A stretch of DNA of 64,000 bases, taken from contig NZ_JAKLTS010000001.1 in NCBI RefSeq assembly GCF_022012445.1, forward strand, positions 1-64,000, in the 5' to 3' direction. A program made the position numbers and the translations under genes. Below, piece by piece: positions 11,845 through 20,275 of the stretch. Every line of letters starts with the position of its first letter. Position 1 is the first letter of the stretch. Under the pieces are notes generated by a model. That model searched no databases. It had not been told where the DNA came from and was given only the letters and a program-made list of their open reading frames with translations. Origin of the DNA: Massilia sp. TS11 (GTDB lineage Bacteria > Pseudomonadota > Gammaproteobacteria > Burkholderiales > Burkholderiaceae_D).

Positions 11845-11945
11845 ATTGCGAACCCAGAGTTAGGAATATAAGAAATAATAGCGCGTTTATCTTGATTGCT
11901 AACTGATTCACACTGACGGCTCTTCCATTCCTGAGGAGTCACAGC

Positions 11946-12548
11946 ATGAAAGTTGTTGTTTTCGGTGCCAGCGGCACCATTGGTCAGGCCCTGGTGGCTG
12001 CCCTGAGCCCGCGCCACGAGGTGATCGGTGTCGGCCGCAACGGCGCCCAGCAGGCCGATATGTCGGAGCGCGCCCAGGTGCGCGCCCTGTTCGAACGTCT
12101 CGGTCCGGTCGATGCCGTGGTGGTGGCCGCCGGCGCCACCCATTTCGGCCCGCTGGCCGAGATGAGCGACGCGCAGCTGATGTTCGGCCTGCAGCAGAAG
12201 CTGATGGGGCAGGTGAATGTGGCGCTCGAGGCCGCGCGCGTGCTGCCGGCCGGCGGCTCGATCACGCTGACCAGCGGCATTGTCGGCACCACGGGCGTGC
12301 GTAACGGCGCCGCCGCTGCCATGGCCAATGGCGCGATCGACGCCTTCGTGATCGGCGCCGCGCACGAGATGCCGCGCGGGATACGCCTGAACGTGGTGAG
12401 CCCGAATGTGCTGGTCGAATCGCTGTCCAAGGAGAAGTACCGCGCCGCCTTCCCGGGCTTTGAAGGCGTGACCGCGGCCCGTGCGGCGCTCGGCTATGTG
12501 CGCGCCATCGAAGGTGTTCAACATGGCGAGGTGATTCGCGTTTGGTGA
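11946..12548 (+). CDS. Short-chain dehydrogenase/reductase family protein
   Basis: A 200-residue, Rossmann-fold protein beginning MKVVVFGASGTIGQAL, a glycine-rich dinucleotide motif of the SDR superfamily in its short form. The region near residue 110 (ITLTSGIVGT) carries the conserved serine, but the usual YxxxK is not obvious: the sequence reads NGAAAAMANGAID instead, so catalysis may be atypical. RBS GAGGAG lies 8 nt before the ATG. It is divergent from a LysR gene, a common regulator/target layout. Close relatives are usually annotated only as short-chain dehydrogenase; the substrate is unknown. Confidence 0.82.
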   Translation: MKVVVFGASGTIGQALVAALSPRHEVIGVGRNGAQQADMSERAQVRALFERLGPVDAVVVAAGATHFGPLAEMSDAQLMFGLQQKLMGQVNVALEAARVLPAGGSITLTSGIVGTTGVRNGAAAAMANGAIDAFVIGAAHEMPRGIRLNVVSPNVLVESLSKEKYRAAFPGFEGVTAARAALGYVRAIEGVQHGEVIRVW

Positions 12549-12638
12549 TTCTTGGTCGAGCTTGTTGCTTCGCCATTTTCATTTCCTGCCCGCACGCATA
12601 GACTGCTCTGACCGCTACAAGGCGGGGAGGAGCAGTCG

Positions 12639-13328
12639 ATGGTGAAGTGGTATGGGTTGGCGGCGCTGTCCCTCGTGGGCGGCGCGGCCGCAGCCGAGGC
12701 GCGCCTGACGGCGCAGGAAGTGCGCTGGCTGCAGGCTGCCGGACCGTTGCTGGCGCATGCGCGCCAGCAGGCGGTGCCGGTCGATATCGTGGTGCAGCCG
12801 CAGGCGGGACCGAATGATGTGCCGTTTGCGATGGGTTATGACGGCAAGCGCTGCAAGCTGGTGCTGAGCATGCGCGGCGGCGGCGACGCCGATGCGGTGC
12901 TGGCGGGCAGTGCGCCGGCGCTGCAGCCGCTGCTGATGGAAGCCGTGGCTGCGCATGAATTCGCGCATTGCTGGCGCAATGTGCAGGGGCAGTGGCTGCG
13001 TCTGCCCGCGGGTTTTACCGAGGGCGGCGATGAGGCCGGCAGTCCGGAGCTGCTGCGCGCAGCCAAGCAGCAGCGCGAACAGCGGCGCGAAGAAGGCTAT
13101 GCCGACCTGGCCGCGCTGGCCTGGACCGCGCAGGCCCATCCGGGCGAGTACGCGCGCGTGTATGCCTGGCTGAGTGCGCTGCGCCAGACGGAGCCGGCTG
13201 CGCGCAGCGCCCACGACACGCGCCCCTGGCTGCGGCTGGCACGCGATGGAACGGTGTTCGCTTCGTCTGTCACGCCGTTCGCCAACGTCGAAAACCTGTG
13301 GCAGCGCGGCCTGCTGAGTGGGGATTGA
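12639..13328 (+). CDS. Secreted protein with HExxH zinc-metallopeptidase motif
   Basis: A 229-residue protein I do not recognise by name. It has a signal peptide (about 1-19, MVKWYGLAALSLVGGAAAA). The helix around 101-113 contains HEFAH (106-110), an HExxH zinc motif. Some 40 residues later EEGYADLAALAW (151-162) looks like a gluzincin third ligand helix (E..AD). These features suggest a small periplasmic or secreted zinc peptidase, but the fold is not established. GGGAGG precedes the ATG by 8 nt. The gene stands alone between an SDR and a BON-domain gene. Confidence 0.7.
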   Translation: MVKWYGLAALSLVGGAAAAEARLTAQEVRWLQAAGPLLAHARQQAVPVDIVVQPQAGPNDVPFAMGYDGKRCKLVLSMRGGGDADAVLAGSAPALQPLLMEAVAAHEFAHCWRNVQGQWLRLPAGFTEGGDEAGSPELLRAAKQQREQRREEGYADLAALAWTAQAHPGEYARVYAWLSALRQTEPAARSAHDTRPWLRLARDGTVFASSVTPFANVENLWQRGLLSGD

Positions 13329-13413
13329 GCGACAAATGTACGGTGACGCACAGAGCTGGTCGGGAATCGCGGGTTAAATCGCGGTACGAACAACCAACCA
13401 GCAGGGACTCACC

Positions 13414-14391
13414 ATGAAAACCATGATTGCATTTGTACTGGCCGGTGCCTGCGTGTCGGCACTGGCAGCAGAGCAGGCGGCCAACACCTACCGCGCCGCC
13501 ATGAACAAGGCCGCAGACGATTACAAGGTGGCCAAGGCCAAATGCGATGCCAGCAGCGGCCACGCCAAGGACCTGTGCGTCGATCAGGCCAAACTCGAGC
13601 GCGCCCAGGCCGAAGCCGACGCCGCCGGGCAGTATCCGAATTCCGACCGCACGCGCCAGAAGGCCCGCGTGAACGTGGCCGACGCCCAGTACAAACTGGC
13701 GCGCACGCGCTGCGCCGACCAGAGCGGGGATGGCAAGGACAGCTGCCTGGCCGAGGCCAAGTCCACCCACACGACGGCCGTGGCGGAGGCCAAAACGGGC
13801 CGTAGCACCAGTACTGCGCAAGCCACCACGGGCGGCAGCGGCAGCGGCGCAGGCACGGCCAGCGGCAACGCCGCCCCGGGCGCGCGCACCCAGGGCGCCA
13901 CCACGGCCGGCACCGTGGGCGGTAACACCGGCACCACCACCGGCAGTGGCGCTACCTATGGCAGCACGGGCGGCACCGGTAGCGAACGCAGCACGGCCGG
14001 CACCAGCGGCGGCGCCGGCACCACCGGCACCCAGGGCGCACGCACGACGGCGGGCACCACGACCGAGCGGAGCGGCACCGGCACGACGGCCGATCGCAGC
14101 GGTACCGGCACCACGGCCGAGCGCGACACCGGCAGCCTGGCCGACCGCGGGCGTGACGCCACGCAGCGTGCCGGCGATACCATGTCCGATTCGATGATCA
14201 CCACGCGCGTGAAAGCCGACATGTTCCGCGAACCGAATCTCAAAGCCAGCGACATCCATGTCGAGACCGTGCAGGGCGTCGTCATGCTCAGCGGCTTCGT
14301 CAACAACAAGAGCGAGGCCGAACGGGCGGTGGAAGTGGCCAAGAGCGTCAAGGGTGTGCAGGACGTGAAGAGCGCCATCAAGGTGAAATGA
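13414..14391 (+). CDS. Secreted BON-domain protein with duplicated Cys motif and Thr/Gly linker
   Basis: A 325-residue exported protein (signal about 1-19). The N-terminal part contains two similar units about 56 residues apart, each with a CX10C pair: C44/C55 (KCDASSGHAKDLC) and C100/C111 (RCADQSGDGKDSC). A low-complexity linker of about 120 residues follows, rich in Thr, Gly, Ser and Ala. The C-terminal 70 residues (from DSMITTRVKADMF) form a BON domain of the OsmY type, associated with the periplasm and envelope stress. RBS AGGGAC lies a few bases before the ATG. The N-terminal repeat is not a family I can name. Confidence 0.8.
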   Translation: MKTMIAFVLAGACVSALAAEQAANTYRAAMNKAADDYKVAKAKCDASSGHAKDLCVDQAKLERAQAEADAAGQYPNSDRTRQKARVNVADAQYKLARTRCADQSGDGKDSCLAEAKSTHTTAVAEAKTGRSTSTAQATTGGSGSGAGTASGNAAPGARTQGATTAGTVGGNTGTTTGSGATYGSTGGTGSERSTAGTSGGAGTTGTQGARTTAGTTTERSGTGTTADRSGTGTTAERDTGSLADRGRDATQRAGDTMSDSMITTRVKADMFREPNLKASDIHVETVQGVVMLSGFVNNKSEAERAVEVAKSVKGVQDVKSAIKVK

Positions 14392-14532
14392 TGGCGGCAG
14401 GGCGCGCAGGGCCGGGCGGCCTGCGCGCCTCGGCGCAGCTGTGGTCAGCTTGATAAGTCCGGTTCGTGCGGCGCTTGTCGCGGTTCGCGCGCTCGCCTAT
14501 CATGCAGATACCACTTGTTGTGACTGAGAAAG

Positions 14533-16089
14533 ATGCCTGTTTCCCCGCCCGATGCTGAACTCATGCCCGACCCGCGTGAGACCGCGCAGACGCGCGCCCG
14601 TTTGATTCACACATTCAGCAAAGACGGGGATCTGCTCTCGCTCGGCGTGGCCGTGGGCCGCGTCGTGCAGCTCGCTTCCTCGGACGACGAAGCGACGCGC
14701 AACCTGACCTATTACGTGCTGGCTGACGTTGCGCTGACCCAGAAGATTCTGCGCATCGCCAACACGGTGTTTTACCGTAGCGTGGCCAATACGCCGATCA
14801 CGACGGTGTCGCGCGCCATCTTCGTGCTCGGTTTCGACACGGTGCGCACGACGGCGCTGGCGCTGCTGCTTGTCGACAATCTGGCCAATGCCAAACATGC
14901 CGAAGATGTGCGGCGCGAAATTGTCGAAGCCCTGTGCGCCAGCATGTTTGGACGCGAACTGGCGCGTCAGGGTCACACGTCCTCGACGGAAGAGGCGACG
15001 ATCGCCTCGCTATTCGGCAATCTTGGCCGCCTGCTCATCGCTTCGCATGAGCACGAGTATTACCAGCGCATCAATGATCGTGTGATGCAGGGTGTGAACC
15101 TCACCCAATCGGCCCTGCAGGTGATTGGCTGCAGCTATGACTTCCTGACCAGCACCGTGCTGCGTGCCTGGAACTTCCCTGAAATCATCGTGCATGGCGT
15201 CGAACGTCTCGCACCCGGCGATCTGCATGCGCCGCGCAATCGCGAGGAGTGGCTGCGCCAGGTGGTCAGCTTCAGCGCCGATGCGGCCAAGCTGGTGCTG
15301 CAGACCAAGGACGCGGTCAGCACCGCAGCCGGACGCGCATTGCTACGCCGTTATGGCGCCGCCTTGCAGATCGATGAGGAGCGCTTGGGCGAGCTGTTCG
15401 CGCTGGTCGGCAAGGAAATCGACCAGGTGGTACAGGGCCTGAATCTGGTGCTGGCCAATAAGGATGTAGACAGCAAGCCTGACCGCGCGCCGATGCCGAG
15501 TGCGCTCAAGCTGGCCATGCTCGATATCCACACGATCAACACCAATGAACGTTACGACAGCGGCAAGCCGATCAATGCCCGTGATCTGTTGCTGGCGGGC
15601 GTGCAGGTCGCGACGCAGATGATGGCCAGTGGTAAATCCAAGCCGAGCGAGCTCGTCACGCTGGTCGCCGAAACCTTGTACAACAGCCTCGGCTTCCGCT
15701 TTGTCAGCCTGTGCGTGATCGATTCGCGCAGCAATCAGTTTCGTACGATTCTCGCGATGGGCGAGAAACACGCGGAAAGGCAGGCCCGCTTCAGCTTTCC
15801 GGCCGCCTATGCCAACGACATCTTCCATCTCGCGCTCGAGAATCAGGCCGAGCTGATGATCGAAGACGCTCATCAGTCATCGATCCGCAACCTGATGCCC
15901 GAGTGGCATCGGAACCTGCTGCCGGATGCGCGCAGCATCATGCTGCTGCCGCTCGTGCAGGGCAAGCGCGAGCTTGGCGTTTTCTACGGCGACCGGACGA
16001 CACCGGCGCCGGAGGGCATCACCTCGGACGAGGCCGCGCTGATCAAGATCCTCGTCGGCCAGATGATCACTGCCATCCATCTGCGCTAA
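14533..16089 (+). CDS. HDOD-domain signalling protein with C-terminal GAF domain
   Basis: A 518-residue soluble protein. Residues 25-245 match an HDOD domain (VLADVALTQKILRIANTVFY, FVLGFDTVRTTALALLL, SLFGNLGRLLIA). This is a non-catalytic relative of HD phosphohydrolases, found in chemotaxis and c-di-GMP contexts. A GAF-like domain fills about 355-518 (FVSLCVIDSRSNQFRTILAMG, ARSIMLLPLVQGKRELGVFYG). The two probably sense a small molecule and relay it through protein contacts. No partner gene is adjacent, so the pathway is unknown. There is no strong Shine-Dalgarno before the chosen ATG; a start at internal Met11 is possible. Confidence 0.85.
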   Translation: MPVSPPDAELMPDPRETAQTRARLIHTFSKDGDLLSLGVAVGRVVQLASSDDEATRNLTYYVLADVALTQKILRIANTVFYRSVANTPITTVSRAIFVLGFDTVRTTALALLLVDNLANAKHAEDVRREIVEALCASMFGRELARQGHTSSTEEATIASLFGNLGRLLIASHEHEYYQRINDRVMQGVNLTQSALQVIGCSYDFLTSTVLRAWNFPEIIVHGVERLAPGDLHAPRNREEWLRQVVSFSADAAKLVLQTKDAVSTAAGRALLRRYGAALQIDEERLGELFALVGKEIDQVVQGLNLVLANKDVDSKPDRAPMPSALKLAMLDIHTINTNERYDSGKPINARDLLLAGVQVATQMMASGKSKPSELVTLVAETLYNSLGFRFVSLCVIDSRSNQFRTILAMGEKHAERQARFSFPAAYANDIFHLALENQAELMIEDAHQSSIRNLMPEWHRNLLPDARSIMLLPLVQGKRELGVFYGDRTTPAPEGITSDEAALIKILVGQMITAIHLR

Positions 16090-16094
16090 AGAAG

Positions 16095-16122
16095 AAAAGC
16101 CACCGCAAGCGGTGGCTTTTTT
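16095..16122 (+). terminator. Rho-independent terminator of the HDOD gene
   Basis: AAAAGCCACCGC (16095-16106), loop AA, GCGGTGGCTTTT (16109-16120), then more T. It marks the left edge of the accessory segment that follows. Confidence 0.88.
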
Positions 16123-16971
16123 GCTTCGTCCTGACCGAAGAGTTTGTTCGATTTGAGCCCTGCGTATTCAGGACAAATAGCGCGACGCCTGCTCTGGCAG
16201 CTAGTGCTCGCGTAACAGCACTTTGGTGATGATTCTGGTCTCAGTTGGGACAATCTCACTAGGGGCCTTGGAGCGAAAGTCCGACAGAGTCATGTCTCCT
16301 CTCATGGCCTGGGCTTAGTCTTCACCTGTTCGCTACCTGGAAAAAAACATCGTGCACGGCGGGCGCGTGCCCAACCTTGTTGATGGACATGATTGATGTA
16401 CTGTAAGCGTGCAGCTAGACATCGTTGACCAATGGACTCGGTATTTTCATCATGAAGTCATTTCACGCAGGGTCGTTCACCGAGGTGATATTTCTTGACC
16501 GGAGGTAATCGTGAATGTTTTTGATAACATTGCTCAGGCTTGTGCTCTGCTGATTGTGAGGGCTGTCGCACTTGCTCTCTGCGCCATGACGTTGAATTTA
16601 TTTACAGACGTCGGATGGCAATTTGGCAAAGCAGTCTTCCTGATGGTCAATTAACTGGCTAGGGGATTGAAATGCACGAACTGTCGATTGGCGAGATAGG
16701 CCCATAATTGAGGTCGGTGGCCGAAGCGGGAAACCCTCTTCAAGCCACGCCAAAGGCAGCATTGGATGCTTAATGCAATGCGCGGCACATCTTAGGCGCG
16801 TCGGGCTCTTCCGGCGGGTCGTTGTCACGGCCGGGTCTTCCTGAAAGCAGGTCTTCCGGATGTGGGGACGACGAACAAACGGGAGTTTCGAAACGAGGGG
16901 CCGGTCGCTAACTGAATTGGCGGTCGGATACGGTACTGCGCCGGTCTCATGGTACTCGTGAGGCACCATCT
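16123..16971. other. Gene-poor stretch at the left edge of the T6SS segment
   Basis: About 850 bp without a recognisable gene. By eye it is less GC-rich than the flanks and lacks the strong third-position GC of neighbouring genes. The only supported ORF is the small one at 16511-16654. A 123-codon frame on the minus strand (16598-16969) has no good start and looks non-coding. No direct copy of the tRNA-Lys 3' end and no integrase remnant was found. Confidence 0.5.
16511..16654 (+). CDS. Small hydrophobic protein (47 residues), candidate gene
   Basis: A 47-codon frame opens with GTG 5 nt after a perfect GGAGG (16501-16505) and ends in TAA. It starts NVFDNIAQACALLIVRAVA and has one hydrophobic stretch of about 18-20 residues, then TDVGWQFGKAVFLMVN. 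This suggests a single-pass inner-membrane protein. It sits alone in the gene-poor stretch left of the T6SS cassette, on the opposite strand to it. I do not recognise the family. The ribosome site and the hydrophobic pattern are the only support, and it could be a chance frame. Confidence 0.42.
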   Translation: MNVFDNIAQACALLIVRAVALALCAMTLNLFTDVGWQFGKAVFLMVN

Positions 16972-17463
16972 TTAAAGTCGTCCTTGCCCCGCGTCGTCAG
17001 TCACGCCGACAACCTTAGGACCATTACTTGCCGTCGCGTAGTTCGCGCCCTCCAGTGGCCGGTCGCTGTGTTCGCTGACGAACGCCGTCTTCCCGTGGTG
17101 GTGCTTGCCACCCGTGTCGCTTCCGTGTACCGATTTTGCCGCATCCAATTCGTGGGCCCATACCTCCGCTTCATTGCCTTCCAGGACCTGCCAACGAGTC
17201 GTCTGCATCGCAATCAGCCTCGGCGGGATGGAGCACGCGCAGGCGCACAGGTCGCCGTCGAGCGAGACGTTCCGGTCGTTAAAGAACTCCCTGAGCCTCG
17301 GGCCGTCGCACTTGATCTTCCCTTCGCTCTTGCAGGCGGGGCAGAAAACGCTGTCGCCTTCGAGCGCGACCCTTGCCCCGCTAATGCTGATGGCGCTGCT
17401 GGCGGTGATGACCTTGCCCCCGACAGTGGTCTGCGCTCCTAGCGTAATGGTGTGACGCTTCAT
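16972..17463 (-). CDS. PAAR-domain protein (T6SS spike tip)
   Basis: A 163-residue protein from the ATG at 17463; a longer frame upstream starts in the intergenic gap. The first 85 residues have the PAAR fold pattern of short glycine-rich beta repeats (TLGAQTTVGGKVITASS, ISGARVALEGDSVFCPACKS) and cysteines that could hold zinc (C41, C44, C52, C73, C75, C77). PAAR proteins sharpen the VgrG spike of the type VI secretion system and carry effectors. The C-terminal 75 residues, which include GGKHHHGK, are not a toxin I recognise and may be an adaptor for the Tle3-like effector upstream. A 65-bp gap separates it from the effector gene. Confidence 0.85.
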   Translation of the reverse strand: MKRHTITLGAQTTVGGKVITASSAISISGARVALEGDSVFCPACKSEGKIKCDGPRLREFFNDRNVSLDGDLCACACSIPPRLIAMQTTRWQVLEGNEAEVWAHELDAAKSVHGSDTGGKHHHGKTAFVSEHSDRPLEGANYATASNGPKVVGVTDDAGQGRL

Positions 17464-17528
17464 GCGGTTCTCTTTGTTCTTGATATAGCGGCCTTGCCGC
17501 CAGGTTACTCGCCGCAATGGCGCGGGGT

Positions 17529-19484
17529 TCAGAAGACGACGGATGGCGCCACTGTCCTCGGGTCTAGGCCCGATGGGTATGGTCCTGGTGCTGGCAGCGC
17601 ACCGGTCGCGTAATAGGGATCGCTCAGCTTCCAGTCGGCGAGCCGGATAAGGTATTCCCAGTAGCGTTCATCGCCGAACGCGTATCCCTGGCCGACGGTC
17701 AGGTCGTAGGCGATGACGTTCTCGACCAGGCGTGTCTGGCCCGCTTTCCCGCCGTAGCTGAGTATCTGGGAGTGGTTCGTTTTCGGGACGCGCCTTTTTC
17801 CCAGTTCGGCGAGCCTCGCCTGTTTCCGTTCGCGCTCCGAAGGCGTTGCGGCAGGATTTCTGTGCCCTGAATTTGCCACCGCGTGGTCGTCCACGTAGTT
17901 CTCGGAGAAGGTCGCGAATTCCTTCCGTTGCTCCTCGTCCCCGTCGCTGCCGTCGAACATCCCGAGGCCCTCGTCGAAATTGTCGCCGAGGGCGGCGGGT
18001 TCGGGAACGCACGGCGCATTGATCCAGACGCGTTCGGTCTCCTTCGGGACGCCCTGCACGCCGAACAAGCCGAGCAGCTTGTCCGGAAGGACGTTCCAGA
18101 ACCGTTTCGCGTGCTTCCCGTCGTAGGTCCTCAGGTAGTCGTTGCGGGTCTGTACCGGGGGGCCGTCGGACGTGACGAGTTTGCTCCCGTATTCCGTCGT
18201 CACGTCTTCCGGTACGTTCCGCTGCGTGTAGAAGTAACCGAACCAGTACCCGGATTTCTCGCCGACGGCTGGCACGCCTTCCTTGCCCGAGTTCCTCGCG
18301 AACACGCGTTGGTACACGTTCTCGAACCGCGAGCGCCGCTCCGAAATGAGATCTTCCGGAATGCCGCGCCAGCCGATCCCCTCGGCAGCGGATATCCCGA
18401 TCACGCGGTCGTGGGGGCAGAAATTCACGAAGACCTTCCCCCGGTTTCCGCTCCGTGCGAAACGCTCGTCCTCGAACCAAGGGACGCGCTTCGGACCGAC
18501 GGGCGAGGAGCCGATGTCGGCCTCCCATCCAGCGGCCTTCGGTGGACGCTGGACGAATACCGCCCTCGCGCCAGGCGAATCAGTCTCAGGCGGGGGCGCG
18601 GAAGGGGCGTCGGCGCGGTATTCGTCCCTGGCCGCCGCGACCTTCAGTGCGACCGCTTCGAAAGTTTTTACGCGCGCGCTCCCGCTTTGCACGTCGGACC
18701 AACCGTTCGTGGCCGCGAGCCAGTCCGTGATCTTGGCGTCGAAGGCATAGGGGGCGCTGTTTAGGATGAGCGTGTCGGGGGCGCGTCGTTTCATGAAGAG
18801 GACGGCGCAAAGGGTGATCATATTGCCCTGGCTGTGGGCGACGACGTTCACTGGCTCCGCAGGGAAGTCTTCGCGGATCGTGTCTATCAGGGTGGCGAGC
18901 CGCTTCGCCGCGTGGACGAAGTAGGCGCGGGGAGGCGCGTCCTGCAGCTGGCGCGTGATGTCCGGGTTCAGGCTCTCCAGGTCGATGAGGCCGCGCATGA
19001 CGGAACGCTTGAAGCCGGCCTGCCAAAACTGAAGGAGATTGTTGGTGCCGTTCTGGAAAGGGCCGCCACCCCAAGCGCCATTCGAATCGTGGTAGATGCC
19101 GGGATATTTGCTCTCGTCGCCAGGCTGCAGCTTATAGCCCCAGTAGAACGGGATGACGGGCGACCTCGCTCGCCTGCCACCGCTCGCCCTCGTCGCGTAA
19201 GAGTTCGTATCCTTATTGAACCCGCGTTCTTCCAGCGAAGTGCGGCCGAGACGATGATTGAGGCCGGCGCAAATCTGGAGTTCAGTCTCCCGATACCATT
19301 CGCCATCCGAATTGACGCCGTGGACGAAAATTACAGTTCCCGGCATGAGGAGAGGCACTTCCAGGACAGGCGTGCTTTCAGACGTGGCCGGATCGACGGT
19401 CGTCCTGACGTAGTGGGCCGGCAACCACTGGGTCACCGTCATGTCCGGCCTTACGCGTGCAATTGTGCTGAGTTCGTCGCTCAT
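17529..19484 (-). CDS. Tle3-like T6SS phospholipase effector
   Basis: A 651-residue alpha/beta hydrolase resembling the Tle3 (DUF3274) family of antibacterial type VI lipase effectors, which attack phospholipids in the target periplasm. Visible elements are the oxyanion-region VHGVN (54-58), a nucleophile elbow AHSQG (216-220, S218; the first Gly of GxSxG is Ala), a probable acid D359 in CPHDRVIG and a probable H571 in TNHSQIL. There is no signal peptide, as expected for a T6SS cargo. It begins 3 nt after the immunity-type gene, with GGGAGG inside that gene's end. A vgrG gene, often found in such clusters, is absent. Family assignment is from memory of the motifs; the triad is inferred. Confidence 0.8.
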   Translation of the reverse strand: MSDELSTIARVRPDMTVTQWLPAHYVRTTVDPATSESTPVLEVPLLMPGTVIFVHGVNSDGEWYRETELQICAGLNHRLGRTSLEERGFNKDTNSYATRASGGRRARSPVIPFYWGYKLQPGDESKYPGIYHDSNGAWGGGPFQNGTNNLLQFWQAGFKRSVMRGLIDLESLNPDITRQLQDAPPRAYFVHAAKRLATLIDTIREDFPAEPVNVVAHSQGNMITLCAVLFMKRRAPDTLILNSAPYAFDAKITDWLAATNGWSDVQSGSARVKTFEAVALKVAAARDEYRADAPSAPPPETDSPGARAVFVQRPPKAAGWEADIGSSPVGPKRVPWFEDERFARSGNRGKVFVNFCPHDRVIGISAAEGIGWRGIPEDLISERRSRFENVYQRVFARNSGKEGVPAVGEKSGYWFGYFYTQRNVPEDVTTEYGSKLVTSDGPPVQTRNDYLRTYDGKHAKRFWNVLPDKLLGLFGVQGVPKETERVWINAPCVPEPAALGDNFDEGLGMFDGSDGDEEQRKEFATFSENYVDDHAVANSGHRNPAATPSERERKQARLAELGKRRVPKTNHSQILSYGGKAGQTRLVENVIAYDLTVGQGYAFGDERYWEYLIRLADWKLSDPYYATGALPAPGPYPSGLDPRTVAPSVVF

Positions 19485-19487
19485 GGC

Positions 19488-20072
19488 CTACTCGCCTCCC
19501 GACTTCTTGCAGTGAAAGCGGGTATCCATTGGAGGCTTTTTAGGTCGTGGTACTTCGTTTCCTTTGGCGAGGAAGTCCGCGTCCCAGGCGTCATAACCCT
19601 TTCCGAGATCAGCGACTTTGGCGCGTTGGCCCGAATAATAGACATCGTCCCCGACGACGGAGACCGAGTCGTGGCCGCGCACATACTTCGGCGTTCCCTT
19701 GTGCCAGCTCTTACCGTAGTCATCGGAGTAGTAGAAGCGCTCGTCGCAGACGTGCCCCCCTCCCGATTCGCAGTTCGGTGAAATGAGCGGCGAGACGAGG
19801 TAAGGGCCGCTCGCAGCGTCCACGATGTACTCGCTGTCGATGACGTTGTCCCAGTGCGTCACGACCGAGCGGATACCACGTGAAGCGTCCACGTAGACGA
19901 ATTGCGCCCTCGTGCACGAATATCGGTAAAGGGGCACGACTTCGAAGTGCCTGGCTTCGTCGATCCGGTAAACGACCTGCGGCGGCGGGACGGTGTACGG
20001 TTCCTCGACGTACCGGTACCCGCAGCCGCACAGCGTCATTGCGAGAACAAATGATGCACGCATTGCGTTCAC
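19488..20072 (-). CDS. Tli3-like immunity lipoprotein
   Basis: A 194-residue exported protein. The signal peptide ends in TLCGCGYR, a lipobox-like site, so it is probably a periplasm-facing lipoprotein. The centre contains YYSDDYGKSWHKG, an Asp-box of beta-propeller type, a pattern I associate with Tli3 immunity proteins. It lies directly upstream of the Tle3-like effector on the same strand, where it would protect the producer from the phospholipase. The GTG at 20072 is preferred: GGAGG stands 5 nt before it, against 14 nt before the in-frame ATG at 20063. Function rests mainly on position, lipobox and Asp-box. Confidence 0.7.
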   Translation of the reverse strand: MNAMRASFVLAMTLCGCGYRYVEEPYTVPPPQVVYRIDEARHFEVVPLYRYSCTRAQFVYVDASRGIRSVVTHWDNVIDSEYIVDAASGPYLVSPLISPNCESGGGHVCDERFYYSDDYGKSWHKGTPKYVRGHDSVSVVGDDVYYSGQRAKVADLGKGYDAWDADFLAKGNEVPRPKKPPMDTRFHCKKSGGE

Positions 20073-20187
20073 GCCGGCCTCCAGAGGAATCGGAATGTGT
20101 GAACTTTGCCAGAGGGAATCGAAACGGCGGTGCGCCAGCTGAGGTCCGTTTGAGATGGCTCAACGGCCGCCGGGAATCGCAAAAATT

Positions 20188-20203
20188 TTCCCCAAGTGGG
20201 GAA
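20188..20203. repeat. Short inverted repeat upstream of the T6SS cassette
   Basis: TTCCCCA-AG-TGGGGAA, a perfect 7-bp dyad in an AT-rich context, lies about 115 bp upstream of the Tli3-like start. It could be an operator or a chance palindrome. Confidence 0.35.
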
Positions 20204-20233
20204 TATTTTCGATATGCGCTTGCTAGAAATGAA

Positions 20234-20259
20234 AAAAGGTCAGCCGAAGCTGACCTTTT
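20234..20259 (-). terminator. Terminator of tRNA-Lys
   Basis: Read on the minus strand: AAAAGGTCAGC, loop TTCG, GCTGACCTTTT and further T. A stable UUCG tetraloop hairpin, 17 nt past the tRNA 3' end. Confidence 0.88.
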
Positions 20260-20275
20260 CTGTACTACTAAATTC

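Noticed and set aside
13800..14160. The Thr/Gly-rich stretch as a tandem DNA repeat
   Set aside because: Units vary in sequence and length at the DNA level; it is low-complexity coding sequence for a linker.
16105..16122. Reading the HDOD terminator as part of the accessory segment
   Set aside because: It lies directly after the HDOD stop and fits that gene's end.
16598..16969. A 123-codon minus-strand frame in the gene-poor stretch
   Set aside because: No ribosome site, no family pattern and an unstructured composition. It is just downstream of the PAAR gene and overlaps the small plus-strand ORF.
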